Assembly (NCBI GenBank): GCA_025331125.1
Contig: JAOALB010000054.1
Coordinates: 186,001-250,000, forward strand
DNA: 64,000 bases
Reading direction: 5' to 3'
DNA from: Mycogone perniciosa
Taxonomy: Eukaryota > Ascomycota > Sordariomycetes > Hypocreales > Hypocreaceae
Shown: in pieces, positions 1 to 11,360 of the stretch
How positions within the stretch are numbered: position 1 is the stretch's first letter
How the letters are laid out: each line of letters begins with the position of its first letter
The notes under the pieces: model-generated
Database searches by the model: none
Seen by the model: the letters and a program-made list of their open reading frames with translations, nothing else
Told to the model about the DNA's origin: nothing
Position numbers and translations under genes: made by a program

Positions 1-513
1 GCGAAGGGGATGCCATCGTTGCGGATTTCGTGCGACCGCTTTGCTTGTGGGTGACGGGATGAAAAACAGAAAACCGGTGGTTTGGTGTTTTTGTTTGACG
101 GAAGTTCAAGTGGCAGAGCTCATAGCTGTTTCTGGCTAAGGGGGAAATGCGTGGTCACGTGATGACCCAGGTGATTGTTTTGTGAGCTTGTCAGGCAGAA
201 AAGAACGTTAGAAAATTGTTTCCATTACTGAGTTTTGGGTGAGATGATCTGAGAGTTGTCAATTTTAATGTTTTCATTTTAAATGTTCTCTAGTGGTAGT
301 ATTTTATGGTCGTGATGGTGCCATGTTGCGTACAACGAGACATCACCCATCGGGTCACCTCAAAATGCCATACAAAAGTCAAGATATGGCCAAGTAAAAA
401 GCAAGGCACAGAGTGTTATCACATAGGTACTGATATTCATTCAGAGTGACATAAAATCATTGAGTATTCGACAAAACAGAGATGTCCCAACTCATTCCAC
501 CCCATCGACAAAT
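1..513. other. Intergenic left edge, no supported gene
   Basis: I see no supportable gene here. It lies downstream of the cytochrome P450 stop codon, so it should hold that gene's 3' UTR. On the minus strand an ATG at 14-16 opens a frame that leaves the window after five codons (M-A-S-P-S), so a leftward gene could begin here, but five codons cannot support a call. Confidence 0.5.
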
Positions 514-2285
514 TCAAGGCAGCGTCAAGTTGATCCAGCATCCATTAACCATAGACATCGTCGTAGTCACCTTCTGCAACATGGGATCATCATCGGCCGG
601 CCTAACCTGATCAAAGTGCTGGAATACTCTCGCAATCAAGTAGAGCATCTGAGTTAGGGCAAACTGCTGTCCAATGCAGATTCTCGGTCCACCACTGAAG
701 GGGAGATACTCCCAGCTAAAGCGGAGTTAGCATCATCTCTCGACAAAGCGTGAGGTTTAAGGGTGACTTACGATGGTCGAATAGAGTCCCATCGCTCTGG
801 ATTGAATTCCTCGGCGTCTTCACCGTAAAATTCTTTCCGCCTATGCATGCTGTGGGTAACGAAGCGGCAGTCGGTGCCCTTGGGAACGAACATGGGGCCT
901 TGGCCATCTGGGCCACCACCCCTGGGGAGGATAGTATCTCTGCTGGAAGTGCGCATATTGGAGGTCACAGGTGCCCAGAGTCTCAAAGCTGTAGTATGGA
1001 TCAGCGAGATGGTCCTGCAAAAGGCAAAAAAGAGCAAAAAGACCGTCATCATAATACCTTCTTTCAGCACCATGTTCAAGTACTTCAAGTTCTTCAGCTC
1101 CTCCCACGTCGGCTTCCGACCATCCAGGTCAGAAATCTCAGTTCTCAACTTCTTCACCACGTCAGGTCGTCGAGCCAAGATCCAGAAGAGCGAAGTCATG
1201 GTGCTGGCGCTCGTGTCGCGGCCACCCAAGATCAAAGCCATTAATTGATCGCGGACCATTCTGGGAGTCGCTCCGGACTTGATAATCTCGTGCATGAAGA
1301 TGTACGATCTCTCCTTTTCCTTTCCCAGGGACATAGCCTCGGCCACATAGGCATCGACGAAGCGGTTGCATATCTTGATATGTTCCGAGAACTTTTTGTC
1401 GGGCAGTAGCAGCGCGAGGCGGCCGAGCCGACCGCGCGACGTGGCGGCATAGGTAGTGTAGTCGAAACCGTTGGTGAAATCGAGGGCCTCCTTTGTAGGG
1501 TTAGTGAGAATGTTGGTTGAATATCCGAACCTGCAAGTCGAATTTGTTAGTTGATGAATGCCACAAGGGTAGCCGGCCACTCACATGAAGTCGGTTGATA
1601 CGTCCATGGTAAAATAATACAGCAAATCCTGCATATCAAACTTGGATCCATCCTTGGGCAGCTTAGCAAGGAAGTTGTCGACATGTCTATCAGTGCACTC
1701 CAGATCCGTAATCTGGTTCCTCACAAAACTAGGCCGGATCATAGCACGAGCATGCTGCCACTCCGCCCCGTTGACAGAGAAGATGGCATGCGGGCCGAGG
1801 ATCTCGTGGAGAGTCCTCTTGCGAATCGAGCCAAGCGGCCATGACTCGAAATCCGTCGACAGGATGGACTTGAAATTCTCCGGTTCCTCTGTCATAATGA
1901 TCCATTTGCCCGTGGCGAGGGACCAGTACGTCGTGCCGAGATTGTGGAACATGGCATGCCATGTATCCAGAACACTGTGCTCCCTCACAGCCTTGAGCAT
2001 GATGCGCAACATATCCGAGCCGAAGATGGGATCCCGGTGCGGATAGACCTTGGAGGGTTTGCAGCCATTGATGCGATTGCCACGAAGGTAGTGATGCTGG
2101 TTACGGAAGGATACGAAGAAAGGAATAAGTAAGAGGGCAATCCACAGCGAAGAGTATGCCGCAAAGGGAGTCAGATGGCCATCAGCGACCTTAAGCGAGA
2201 TGCGCTCGACAACAGACCAGACGATGTACCCGCCAGTTATGACGGCACCGGTGAGGTGAGCGAACTCGCCCACCGCAGCTGACAT
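514..2285 (-). CDS. Cytochrome P450 monooxygenase, CYP52-like
   Basis: A heme-thiolate monooxygenase, probably anchored in the ER membrane and fed electrons by cytochrome P450 reductase. CYP52-type enzymes hydroxylate the end carbon of alkanes and fatty acids; the substrate here is inferred from resemblance only. The model has four exons: 2285-1585, 1530-1058, 988-772 and 715-514. The introns are 54, 69 and 56 nt and all are GT-AG. The sum is 1593 nt, or 530 residues, the usual length for the family. Hydrophobic stretches near the N terminus fit a membrane anchor. The I-helix motif reads GGRDTSAS where AGRDTT is usual. The K-helix ExxR is EALR, split by intron 2. A PERW motif follows, and the heme loop FSGGPRICIG places the cysteine ligand near residue 477. 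No biosynthetic cluster partners flank it. Confidence 0.9.
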
Positions 2286-4891
2286 GATGATAAGTACGTG
2301 TATGATGTTTGGCCAAATTCTGGGTCCCTATGCTGATCACCTCTCATTCAGCAGATAGAGAAGCGAGGAGCTGACAAGATCCAGCCATTCGACCTGCACA
2401 CGGCAAATCAGTCTGGTGCCTCATCATTATATAGTAGGATTCGGGGCCCGAGGAGAGCTGTATACTAGCGTTGCCGCCATACTCAAAACCATCCCGCCAT
2501 CTCGTGACCAGACGTCTAGGTTTCATGCCAAGGGCACCAATGACAATGCCATCCATACCAGCCATCTCCAATAGACCTCAGATCGCTTGTGACCTTCCAA
2601 GCCAAAGCCCATTTCGTCAGCCCGCAACAAAGAAGTTCTACTAGTTGCAGGCCCGCTAGACTGGAGTGAATGAGAAATATATGCACCAGATCCATACTTT
2701 GGTGACGTTTGACACGAGGGAGGGACAGCTCGTGCTGGAGGGGAAACAGTCCGCTCGTCTCTAGCGAATTAAACCTCTTGGAAATGTCAGGGTGGGAGGT
2801 TGAAGCCCTGCGAAGATCCCACCTGAGCCTTATTCTAGTCTCCTCGTATACAGCCTTACGGGCGCTTCGTATTATGGAATGCTTCAATAGATTTATTATC
2901 CGTACACCGCCCCATAAGCAATGCAGTAAGAGTTCTCCGTACGAGTATAGATTTCTCTTACAGGCCTTATGTACAGGATGTTAGGAACCATTCTCATTTT
3001 AGAAGCATTTTCCTCCCGAGTCACTAAAACAAAAGCCGAGACTCCACGGGGCCGTGATGGATCCCCTCTCTGCGGAAAGCCGAGGTAACCCCACATTTTT
3101 GACGGAACGAACCCCCAGTTTCTTCAAGATGATTGTTCGCCAAGCAGGTGACAGTGACCGAGCATCGCACCATCAAAATATAAAAAGAAAAACCAAAGAT
3201 TATCTAAATACTAACTATAGCGTATATAGTAAGCTGATTTTTACATGCCTAGAAGTACGGAGTAGTATGCGGATGTTGCGGACGGCATATACATATCCCT
3301 CTTGCGCTGCTTGCTTGCCAAGTTGGAGGTGAGGCAGGCCTCCCGGATTTCTTTCTTGATTATTGAAATCATTTGATCTGAAAACGGGTACTCCGTACAG
3401 GGGACGGACTTTTTAATTTTTTCCGGAAACCGTTTCGTTTGCATTGGTCTCAAAGTCTGAACGACTTAATAGCAGTAGTAAAGATCTCGCGCGCTAGGCC
3501 CATACTTACCCTAATTCTCGATTAGCGAGGCTTAGTACAAAGGCGGTTACTCCATCCCATTAAGTATCTCGTCATGGAATCTATGGGAAAATACACAGTG
3601 CCGAGTATTCCCTACTCAGGATAGATTACAGAGTTGAAGTAGTAATAAAATAGTCCTTGGCCCTTTTCTTGTACGAGCCAAAAAAGAGAAAAGAAGAAAA
3701 CAAGCCCAAAAAAAAACGGCATGCCTACATATTTATACCTCCGCTAGACCCCTGTAACGGTTGAGTGTCCAAATTTGGTACTACTAGTCCTCATAATAGA
3801 TGATACATGCCGGCCAGGGCCAAAAAAACACAACTTGTCCGAACAGAAAGACTCGTATAAAGATAAGCCAAATTAAGAACGGGGTTTATTTATTATATAT
3901 TATACGATGTTGTATTGCCTTCTAATACTATGAAGTAATAACAGTTCTTTCGATGCAGTTAATCGGCATTCCTGCCGGGGACTCTCTCTTTGAAGGAACG
4001 TTGAAGGAACGTTGAAGGAAGGCTGAAGGAAGGCTAACACAGTTGTTCATATCGAGCTATTGGAGCGATGGACTAATTTCATAATCCTCTTAAAAAAGAA
4101 AACGTACAGTTTTTTTTTTGTCATCTCGCTTTTAATATTGGCTGTGCGTGCGCAGGTGGGTAAGCTTACCATCTGATTCCTTTTGTCAGTGGTAGCCACA
4201 CATATAGCCTATCGCCTCAGCAGCCATCACGTATGATAGGAAACGCCAAGCATCTTGGTTCCAGCTCTATTGACTAGGTCCTCTGTCAATAGTCTCTGTC
4301 AGTCAATTTATAATTACAGGACCCGAAAAAAGATTGCTACTACTCGTACATGATCTGCCTAGATCCACATTGCAATTTCTAGCCCTACCCATATCATACG
4401 ACCGGCGATATCCAACAACGGGTCGGTCGGCGTTATCCAATAAAACCCTATGCGGAGCAGAGACCTGAAGAATACGAAGTATAAAGCGGGTAGGGTAGTA
4501 ATAGAAGTATTTATGCGTACCTTAGTATCTTAAGTGGATCATTAAAAATATCATAATCGAAGTCAAGGAAGTAGAGTCTATCAATGTGGATCGACCCTCT
4601 ATCGTAGATATAATTCAGCCATTTCTATCTCTATGAACGCTCGACTGCCAGGAAATGTATCTAGAGAGCCTAGACATACATAACGACCTGTGTCTTTTAC
4701 AATATCTATCCAAAACCCAACCGTTCCCATTAAACAGACCTGGCAAAACACCCTCTATTTCCATCAACATCCCTGGCCCACCTGTACCAAGTTGTGTTCC
4801 TGCATACAATTCGTTTGTGACATAAATGGTCAGCACTAAATGGAATTCATCACCTCGAACGACGGACAGAAACACCAAGAGCTGATGTACG
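2286..4891. other. AT-rich intergenic region without genes
   Basis: About 2.6 kb lies between the P450 start and the end of the NLR gene. It is rich in A/T and stop codons, and its ORFs are short and resemble nothing I recognise. It carries a short tandem repeat at 3990-4033 and copies of the TACGGAGTA/TACTCCGTA motif at 3255-3264 and 3388-3398. It could be decayed repeat DNA, but I saw no transposase, reverse transcriptase or terminal repeats. Confidence 0.6.
3990..4033. repeat. Short tandem repeat, TTGAAGGAACG-like units
   Basis: Four imperfect units built on TGAAGGAA follow each other: two end in ACGT and the last two carry GGC instead. The tract lies in gene-free DNA. Confidence 0.7.
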
Positions 4892-7800
4892 TCATAGCTC
4901 ATGGTTCTCTTCGTCGAGCACGTCAGGGGGGCCAATACAAGAGCCCATGCCGAATGTGGTCAGCATCCGATAGAAGACTAGCAAAGCGTTAGATTTCCTG
5001 CATGGTATCGCGGCGGAGTTCATTCACACTTACAGTTCTTCTCCTTGTAAGCTCTCGCAAGCTTGATTCGCACCTCTTTCCGACTGGGATAACCCTCATC
5101 ACGATATCCGGTCCGATAGCTATTCTTGATCTCCATCAGTTCTTCCAGGAGTGTAATCGCCATGGCCATCTTGCCCACATCCATGTATGCGCGCGCGAGC
5201 TCGAATTGTGTCTGGAGACGCAAGGAGTGGTTCACCTCGAGACATGTCTTTTCCACCTCCAGCACCTCCTCCAGCATTGCTATGCCCTTGTTGTCCTGGT
5301 GGTTTTCGATGTAAGCCAAGCCGAGCATGAGTTCTGATGCAAGACGTGATATGTTGGTCTGGTCGAGGCTGGTTTTCCCTATAGAAACGACCGCTTCTAA
5401 TGTTTTAATCGCATCCTTCACCCTACCCGTTCTCAAGTAGGCAATGCCTAGCTGTCCCTGCGATTCAACTCGCGATGGATCGTCTGTCTGGAGAAATACG
5501 CCTTCAATTTGAACCATATCTTCAAAAACCCTTATCGCATCTTCTATTTGCCCAACTCTGAGATAGCAGCATCCAAGCTCGTGCTGTGAGGCGAGTTGAC
5601 GAGGATTGCCTTTATCGAGATGAGCTTGAAGCCTAACCACTTCCTCCAGGATCACCATCGCTTCCCTCGCTCGACCGTGCTTCATGTAGGCTGAACCAAG
5701 TGTATGCAGTGATGCCAATCTAGTGGTGTGATTTTCAGGCAGATCAGAGCCTTTCTGTACCCTGACCGTTTCCTGCAACACTTGTATCGCTTCTGCTGTC
5801 TGTCCATTTGCGAGGTAGGCGGAGCCGAGCTGGTGTTGCAATGCGAGTCTCATGGGGTGGTCTTCTCTCAGATTCTTTTGCGCAACCACGAGACTCTCTT
5901 TGAACAGAATTATAGCCTTTTTTATCCGGCCAGCTTTGACATAAGCAGTCCCAAGTTGGTGTTTCGACGCGAGTCGGTCAGGATGCGCCTCATCAAGCCT
6001 GGTCCGTTCTAATGCATCAGTTTTCTGGAGGAGTTCTAGCGCTCTTGTCGTCTGGTTGTCATTGAGATAAGCGGAGCCTAGGAGACGCTTTGCTTTGAGC
6101 TGATCTGGATGGTTCTCATCAAGAACGGACTCTTGGACCTTAATAACTTCTTCGCAAATCTCTATCGCTCGCTTTATTTGACCATCCTTAAGATAGACTC
6201 TCCCAAGCTCATGAAGTGAAACAAGCCTATCCGGATGTGTCTCATGGAACATACTTTCTTTGCACTTGACGACATGCTCAAAGATCTGGACTGCCTCTTT
6301 GATCTGGCCGTTATCGATATAGGCTCTGCCGAGTTCGTGCTGTGATGCTAGATGGTTACCACGCATTTCATTGGAGGTCGTTGGAACCATTTTCTCAAAG
6401 ATAGCAATCGCATCTTTTGTCTGGCCGTTGTCCAAATACGCCGTCCCAAGTCTGTGTTGCGATGCCAGCAAATTTGGGTGATCATCATCGAGAGTCAACT
6501 TCTGCACTTGAATGACCTTCTCAAGAAGCCTTATAGCTTTTCCCACTTGACTGTTTGAAAGGTAGGCCGAGCTGAGTTCGACTTGCATCATAAGCCGACG
6601 AGGATGATTGCTGTCAATGTCATTGCCTTGAACTACCTCGAGCCTTTCGAAGAGTTCTATAGCATCCTTTGTTCGACCTCTGGCAAGGTAAGCAGCCCCC
6701 AATTCGTACTCTGTAGCTACGCGATTGGGGTGACTTGCGCCGTACGTTGGCAATTTGAGCATTTTCTCGAACATGGCTATTGCTTCCTGCGTCCGGCCAT
6801 TTGTGCGGTATGCCGAGCCGAGGAGATGCTCTGTTGCAAGACGGTCCGGGTGACTTTCATCCAGAAGTGTATTCTGTATTTCAGACACCCTTTCAAGCAC
6901 TTCTATCGCCTTTTCCTCGTCGCCGCTCTCGAGGTAAGCTCTACCAAGTCCCATTTGCAAGCCAAGTCGGTTAGGATGTTGGCGATGAAGGTGGGGATCT
7001 TGTACAGCATCAAGCTCTTCTAGTAACTGTACTGCCTCTTGTGTTTGACAGTTTGCAATGTAAGCCGAGGCAAGCTGGTGTTTCGAAGAGATTTGGCAAG
7101 GATGACGTTTGTCCAGAGTCACTTCCTGAATCGAAACAACTTCCTCTAGCAGCGATATTGCTTCGTTTATTCGCCCGGTTGTGTGATAGACTGAGCCCAG
7201 TTGATGTAGCAAGGCAAGCCGATCAGGGTGATCCCTTCGGAGATTGAAATGCTGCTCATGGGCCCCGTGAACTTTCTCTAGGATTGCCATTGCATCTTTC
7301 CACTGACCGTTTGTGTGGTAAGCTCTTGCAAGCTCCTGCTCTGTTGCAATGCGATCAGGGTGATGCTCGTGAAGCTTCCTTCGCTGAATGGCCTGTACGT
7401 TTTTGATCGTTTTGATGCACTGAGGTACTTGCTTCATAGAGAATTGGTTGCTCGACAATAAGGAGTAAATCGGCAAGAGATCCTCTGTTGGGTGTTCCAT
7501 ACTAGCATTATAATGCTGAAGTGTCTGATCAAGGAGAAGTGACAGTTCTTGATCACACCTCAAGGCCTCCATTAACCTGCAAATTTGCAATAGTACCTGC
7601 ATCGTATGTGCAGAGGTCTTTCGATCGACGGTGAGGTATGGCGCGGCGATCAAGGATGTTACATGTGGCCCAAGTCGATCCCGATAAGATCGCCATTTGG
7701 GGTTGGAATACTGCGAAAGCGCAATGATGCTAGCTGATGATTGTACGCATAAGCGTCGCTGAGGTTCATCTTGGCGAGCAGCTACCCAACTGTGAATAAG

Positions 7801-10080
7801 CGGGTGTAATGAGACCATTTTTCCATCTCTCGAGGCGGTTGCTTTGACGAGCGCCAAAGAATGGAGGTTGGCCAAAGCTGAAGACAACCGATCGGGATTC
7901 CAAGCAGTTTCGTGTACGGCAAGGAATCCAGGGAGTTGTGATACATGCCAACGAGAAAGGTGGTCAATCGTTCCATAGTCTTCTGGATTCGACTCTGCCT
8001 TTTTCGCTCCATACCATGCATCTTCGAAAAAGTCCATAGGGATGTCGTCATAATGGAAAGTCGACAACAGTTCAAGAAGATGCAGAGCGTCTCGAGCAGA
8101 TTCCGTCTCCGAAGACTCAAGAGCATGTGCAGTTACCTCAAAGGTTGCGTAAACGTTGCGATATCTCGACTGCGATTGCGAGAGGCCGAGTCTGAGGAGT
8201 TGGTCACGCTGTTGTCGGTATTCTTCTGGATACTCGGCCATTGAACAATTCCCTGCTGCAATGTATGCCCCGGCCTGCAACAACGCAAGGGTATGGAATC
8301 CCATTTCCATGGCGATGGCTTCTGCAGCAGGTATATACTCAGCAGATGATTCCTCAGGAACTCCGACTACCTTTAAGAGAAGACTGGCGCAATCTTCTTT
8401 GCTGAGACTGCCGAGTTCCTCATACCCAGTTGTGCTGAGTAGGCGACACTCCTGAAGCCGAGATGTCAGAAGCACAACGCCGCGAGTCCCAGACGGTAAG
8501 TACTCCTGGTAGTCGGTGTCCATGTCATCGGCATTATCAAGTACAAGAAGCCAATTGCGCTCTTCGCTGCAGTTGGCCAGTATGAGTAGTATGTCATCGA
8601 TTTCCCTAGCTTCGGACCCGAACAATCGCGCGATCCTAGTGAAGTCTCTAGTGGCTGTAGACTTACTTCCGACATCTACCCAAAAGACGCCCCAGAACCT
8701 AACAATTGATGTTGATAAGAAGCGGAGCCAAAGGAGAGGGGGAGGGGGAGAGGATAGGTCGTCTTACTGTGCTCGGACCTGGTGTACAACGTTAAGGCAC
8801 ACTTCACTCTTCCCTTGACCTCCAATGCCCGTGAGGATATATCTTTTCTGGTGGATTGGCGACCTGTCTTCGTCTGACATGATAGAATCTATGATTCTGC
8901 GTACGATCTCGTCACGACCGGTGAATAGCGGGTTGGCCGATCGAGGCACCATCCAGTGGACATTTTCAGCTGTGTAAGTGTCAGACACGACAAGATCTGC
9001 AGGGGAAGTTCCGTCTTCAACATACGACCGGGTTCCAAAACTTGCTGGAGCTCTAAAGCTCTATTGAGTTCCGTGACGATCAGTTCCATCACGGGCTCAC
9101 AGCTGTCCGCTGTTGGAAACTTGCAGACCCTGCCGTGGTTGGCTTTCAATGCCACCTGCTTTTCCTTGTCCGCCGGAAGATCCAACACTGCAGAATTCTT
9201 CTCGACAATCTGGCAGGATCGTCAGCGAGTCAGTGGTCAACAACCTCTCGTTCGTTACTCACCAATCCAAGTCTGCCGTAATTTTCTGTCTCATAAAAGC
9301 TGATGACGAGACACGCCTCGGGTAGGTGACGAGCTTGTTCAAAGCGCCTTATCACGTCACGAGATCCTGCTTTGAGACCATCCAAGAGGTCGTTGCTCGG
9401 TATCCCAGAGGCCGTCCTGACTATCCTGGCTGCAACGTCCCCGATTCCGCTATAATTCCCACCAAGATGTGGCGTCGCGAAGAAAACAAGAAGGCGAGTT
9501 GACTTCACAATAGACTTATATGCGGGATCCAACGTTGCCTCGACGAGTGCCTGCCTGGGTTAATAAAGCTGAAGTTCTCTAGGGAAAATCGACTGACCGA
9601 TTTAACGACAATGCCGCCCAAACTATGACAAAGAAACACGATTGGCCTTTGTGGTGTCTCCTATCCAACATTAGAGCACAGATTTGGAACACCCTTTGTT
9701 GGTGTAATACCCACCTTTCTCTTGGCCATGAGGCACTGCAATAACGTTTTTGCGTGTTCATCAAGCCTCATAGCAGCAGCACCCATCGCAGGACTGGAGT
9801 TGTATGCGAACAACATGACCCGACATGGTTTTTGAAGTCTGGAGGGGAGGAAGTCCCTGATCCATATTGAACCTTGTGAGGACCAGGTGGCCCGAGCATG
9901 GTTCTCATTATTTTTGAAATTCAGGCCATGAACGGCGACGATGCTGGAAATGGACTTGATGAGCGGTTTGAACCAACATGAGTACTATAATAAAGCTGGC
10001 ACTCACTCGATTTCAGACCCCGTCTCTCGGAAGCCATTCTCCAGACCACCATATATTAGGTGGAGCCCCGGGTCATACAT
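4892..10080 (-). CDS. NLR-like STAND protein: alpha/beta-hydrolase, NB-ARC, TPR repeats
   Basis: A fungal NLR-type protein; relatives act in non-self recognition and programmed cell death, but the ligand and role here are unknown. Eight exons: 10080-10007, 9943-9715, 9660-9598, 9550-9263, 9209-9026, 8969-8768, 8698-5034 and 4977-4892. They sum to 4791 nt, or 1596 residues. Residues 1-270 form a SesB-type serine hydrolase: VAVHGL near the start, nucleophile motif CHSLGG (Ser114), FATPHLGG, and ANH with a likely catalytic His243. An HWMVPR linker leads into NB-ARC with Walker A GIGGQGKS (327-334), Walker B LLVLDNADD and sensor LLTSR. The C-terminal half holds about 18 TPR/kinesin-light-chain-like repeats of roughly 42 residues (pattern HPDRLAS..LG.AY...GQ) plus a partial one. 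The repeats are diverged. Without the last intron the protein would stop at 5020. Confidence 0.88.
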
Positions 10081-11360
10081 GACAGCGAGCTGTCAATGGA
10101 CATGTGCAGTCCTATAACAAGGCCAGATGGATGGGGCACCAGGGTATCATCGTATTCACGATCTTCACAATGGGATAGGGATCTGTTAGATACGAGACCG
10201 GCTCGCAATTCCAGAACCCAGGTGTCCCCAAATGTCAACGTAACAACAATCCCTACCTTGCCTGCCAGACGGAGCAGTAGGAGCAAGTCATTCGAAAGGA
10301 GAGCATCAAAGAGTGGCTAGAGACCATAGAGAAATTACACAGGAGCAAGAGATGACAGTCCAGTTGATGGATCTATTTCTACCCAGCACAGCAAACTCCC
10401 CGACCCCCCTCAGCCCCAAAACGCGGCGTTCTTGTGTGGGTTGCACTCATCGGAATGTATCTAGGCGCCGCATCTCGGTAAGCAGTCAACCGGTTTGCTA
10501 ACAAACCGGGCCAAATCCCGCCCAAAACTGCTCCCCAGAACGGTCAAACGCCCCTCAAACAGGGGTCTATTTTGATACGTCTGCTTCTTCGATATCTTTT
10601 TCTTTTTCCTTTTTTCCTGTTTGATCTCTACAATCAGTTCTGTGAAGCCCCCCTTTTTGGCAGGGTTACGAATGTTCGGCGGCAAGACAGCCAACGAGCG
10701 TGCGATTATGCGACGAGCCGCCAGGATTCTTGCATGAAGTGACCAGGGTAAGAAGAGTTCGGGCTCCATATACGGAGTAACTATCTAGATATCAAGTCAA
10801 TTATGCTAGTATTATTCACAGGATAAATCCAGATGTCCAGTCTAAAAAGGAGTACAGAGTAGAAGCGCAGTGTATCTTCTTCCATCATAGCTCGCAAGCC
10901 AGGGTATTAAGATATCAATAGGGATAGTCAGTAAGCTGCTATTCTGGATTCATTCCATCTTAGTAATACTTCATAGATAGATATGTCAATTGACGACTGG
11001 CCTCTTTGAAGCATATGTGCATTATCATTAAATGGCCTAGACCAGCCAACGAACATGAACTCATTCATTATCATCTTGGAGAAACACTCTCTCCTCCCCC
11101 AAGGAGCCTTCATCCATAAGTGCTGTCGCGGTGGTCCTTCCCATCTACAAGTGTACATGTTCAATCAATGCCCAATGCACAATCACATGAGGGAATTTTG
11201 CAAACGAAAATAAACCAAATGACAGTATATGACACGAAGGACTTTGTAAACACCGACCGCCGTGTTGGTGAACAGACCCTCGAACCAGGTTACATAGGAA
11301 AGACACCTTCATGACCCATCCAACTCCATTAGCAAATAAATACACCCTTTTTATAGCCGA
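10081..11360. other. Intergenic between NLR start and arginine gene end
   Basis: This should contain the NLR promoter and the 3' UTR of the arginine gene. ORFs of up to about 100 codons occur but have no recognisable domains or convincing splice structure. One TACGGAGTA copy lies at 10771-10779. Confidence 0.5.

Noticed and set aside
4615..4935. Minus-strand ORF of 106 codons past the NLR gene
   Set aside because: It overlaps the last NLR exon in another frame and has no recognisable features; the region is better explained as the last exon and 3' UTR.
10461..10769. Minus-strand ORF of 102 codons between the NLR and the arginine gene
   Set aside because: Contains a low-complexity Lys run and no domain or splice support.
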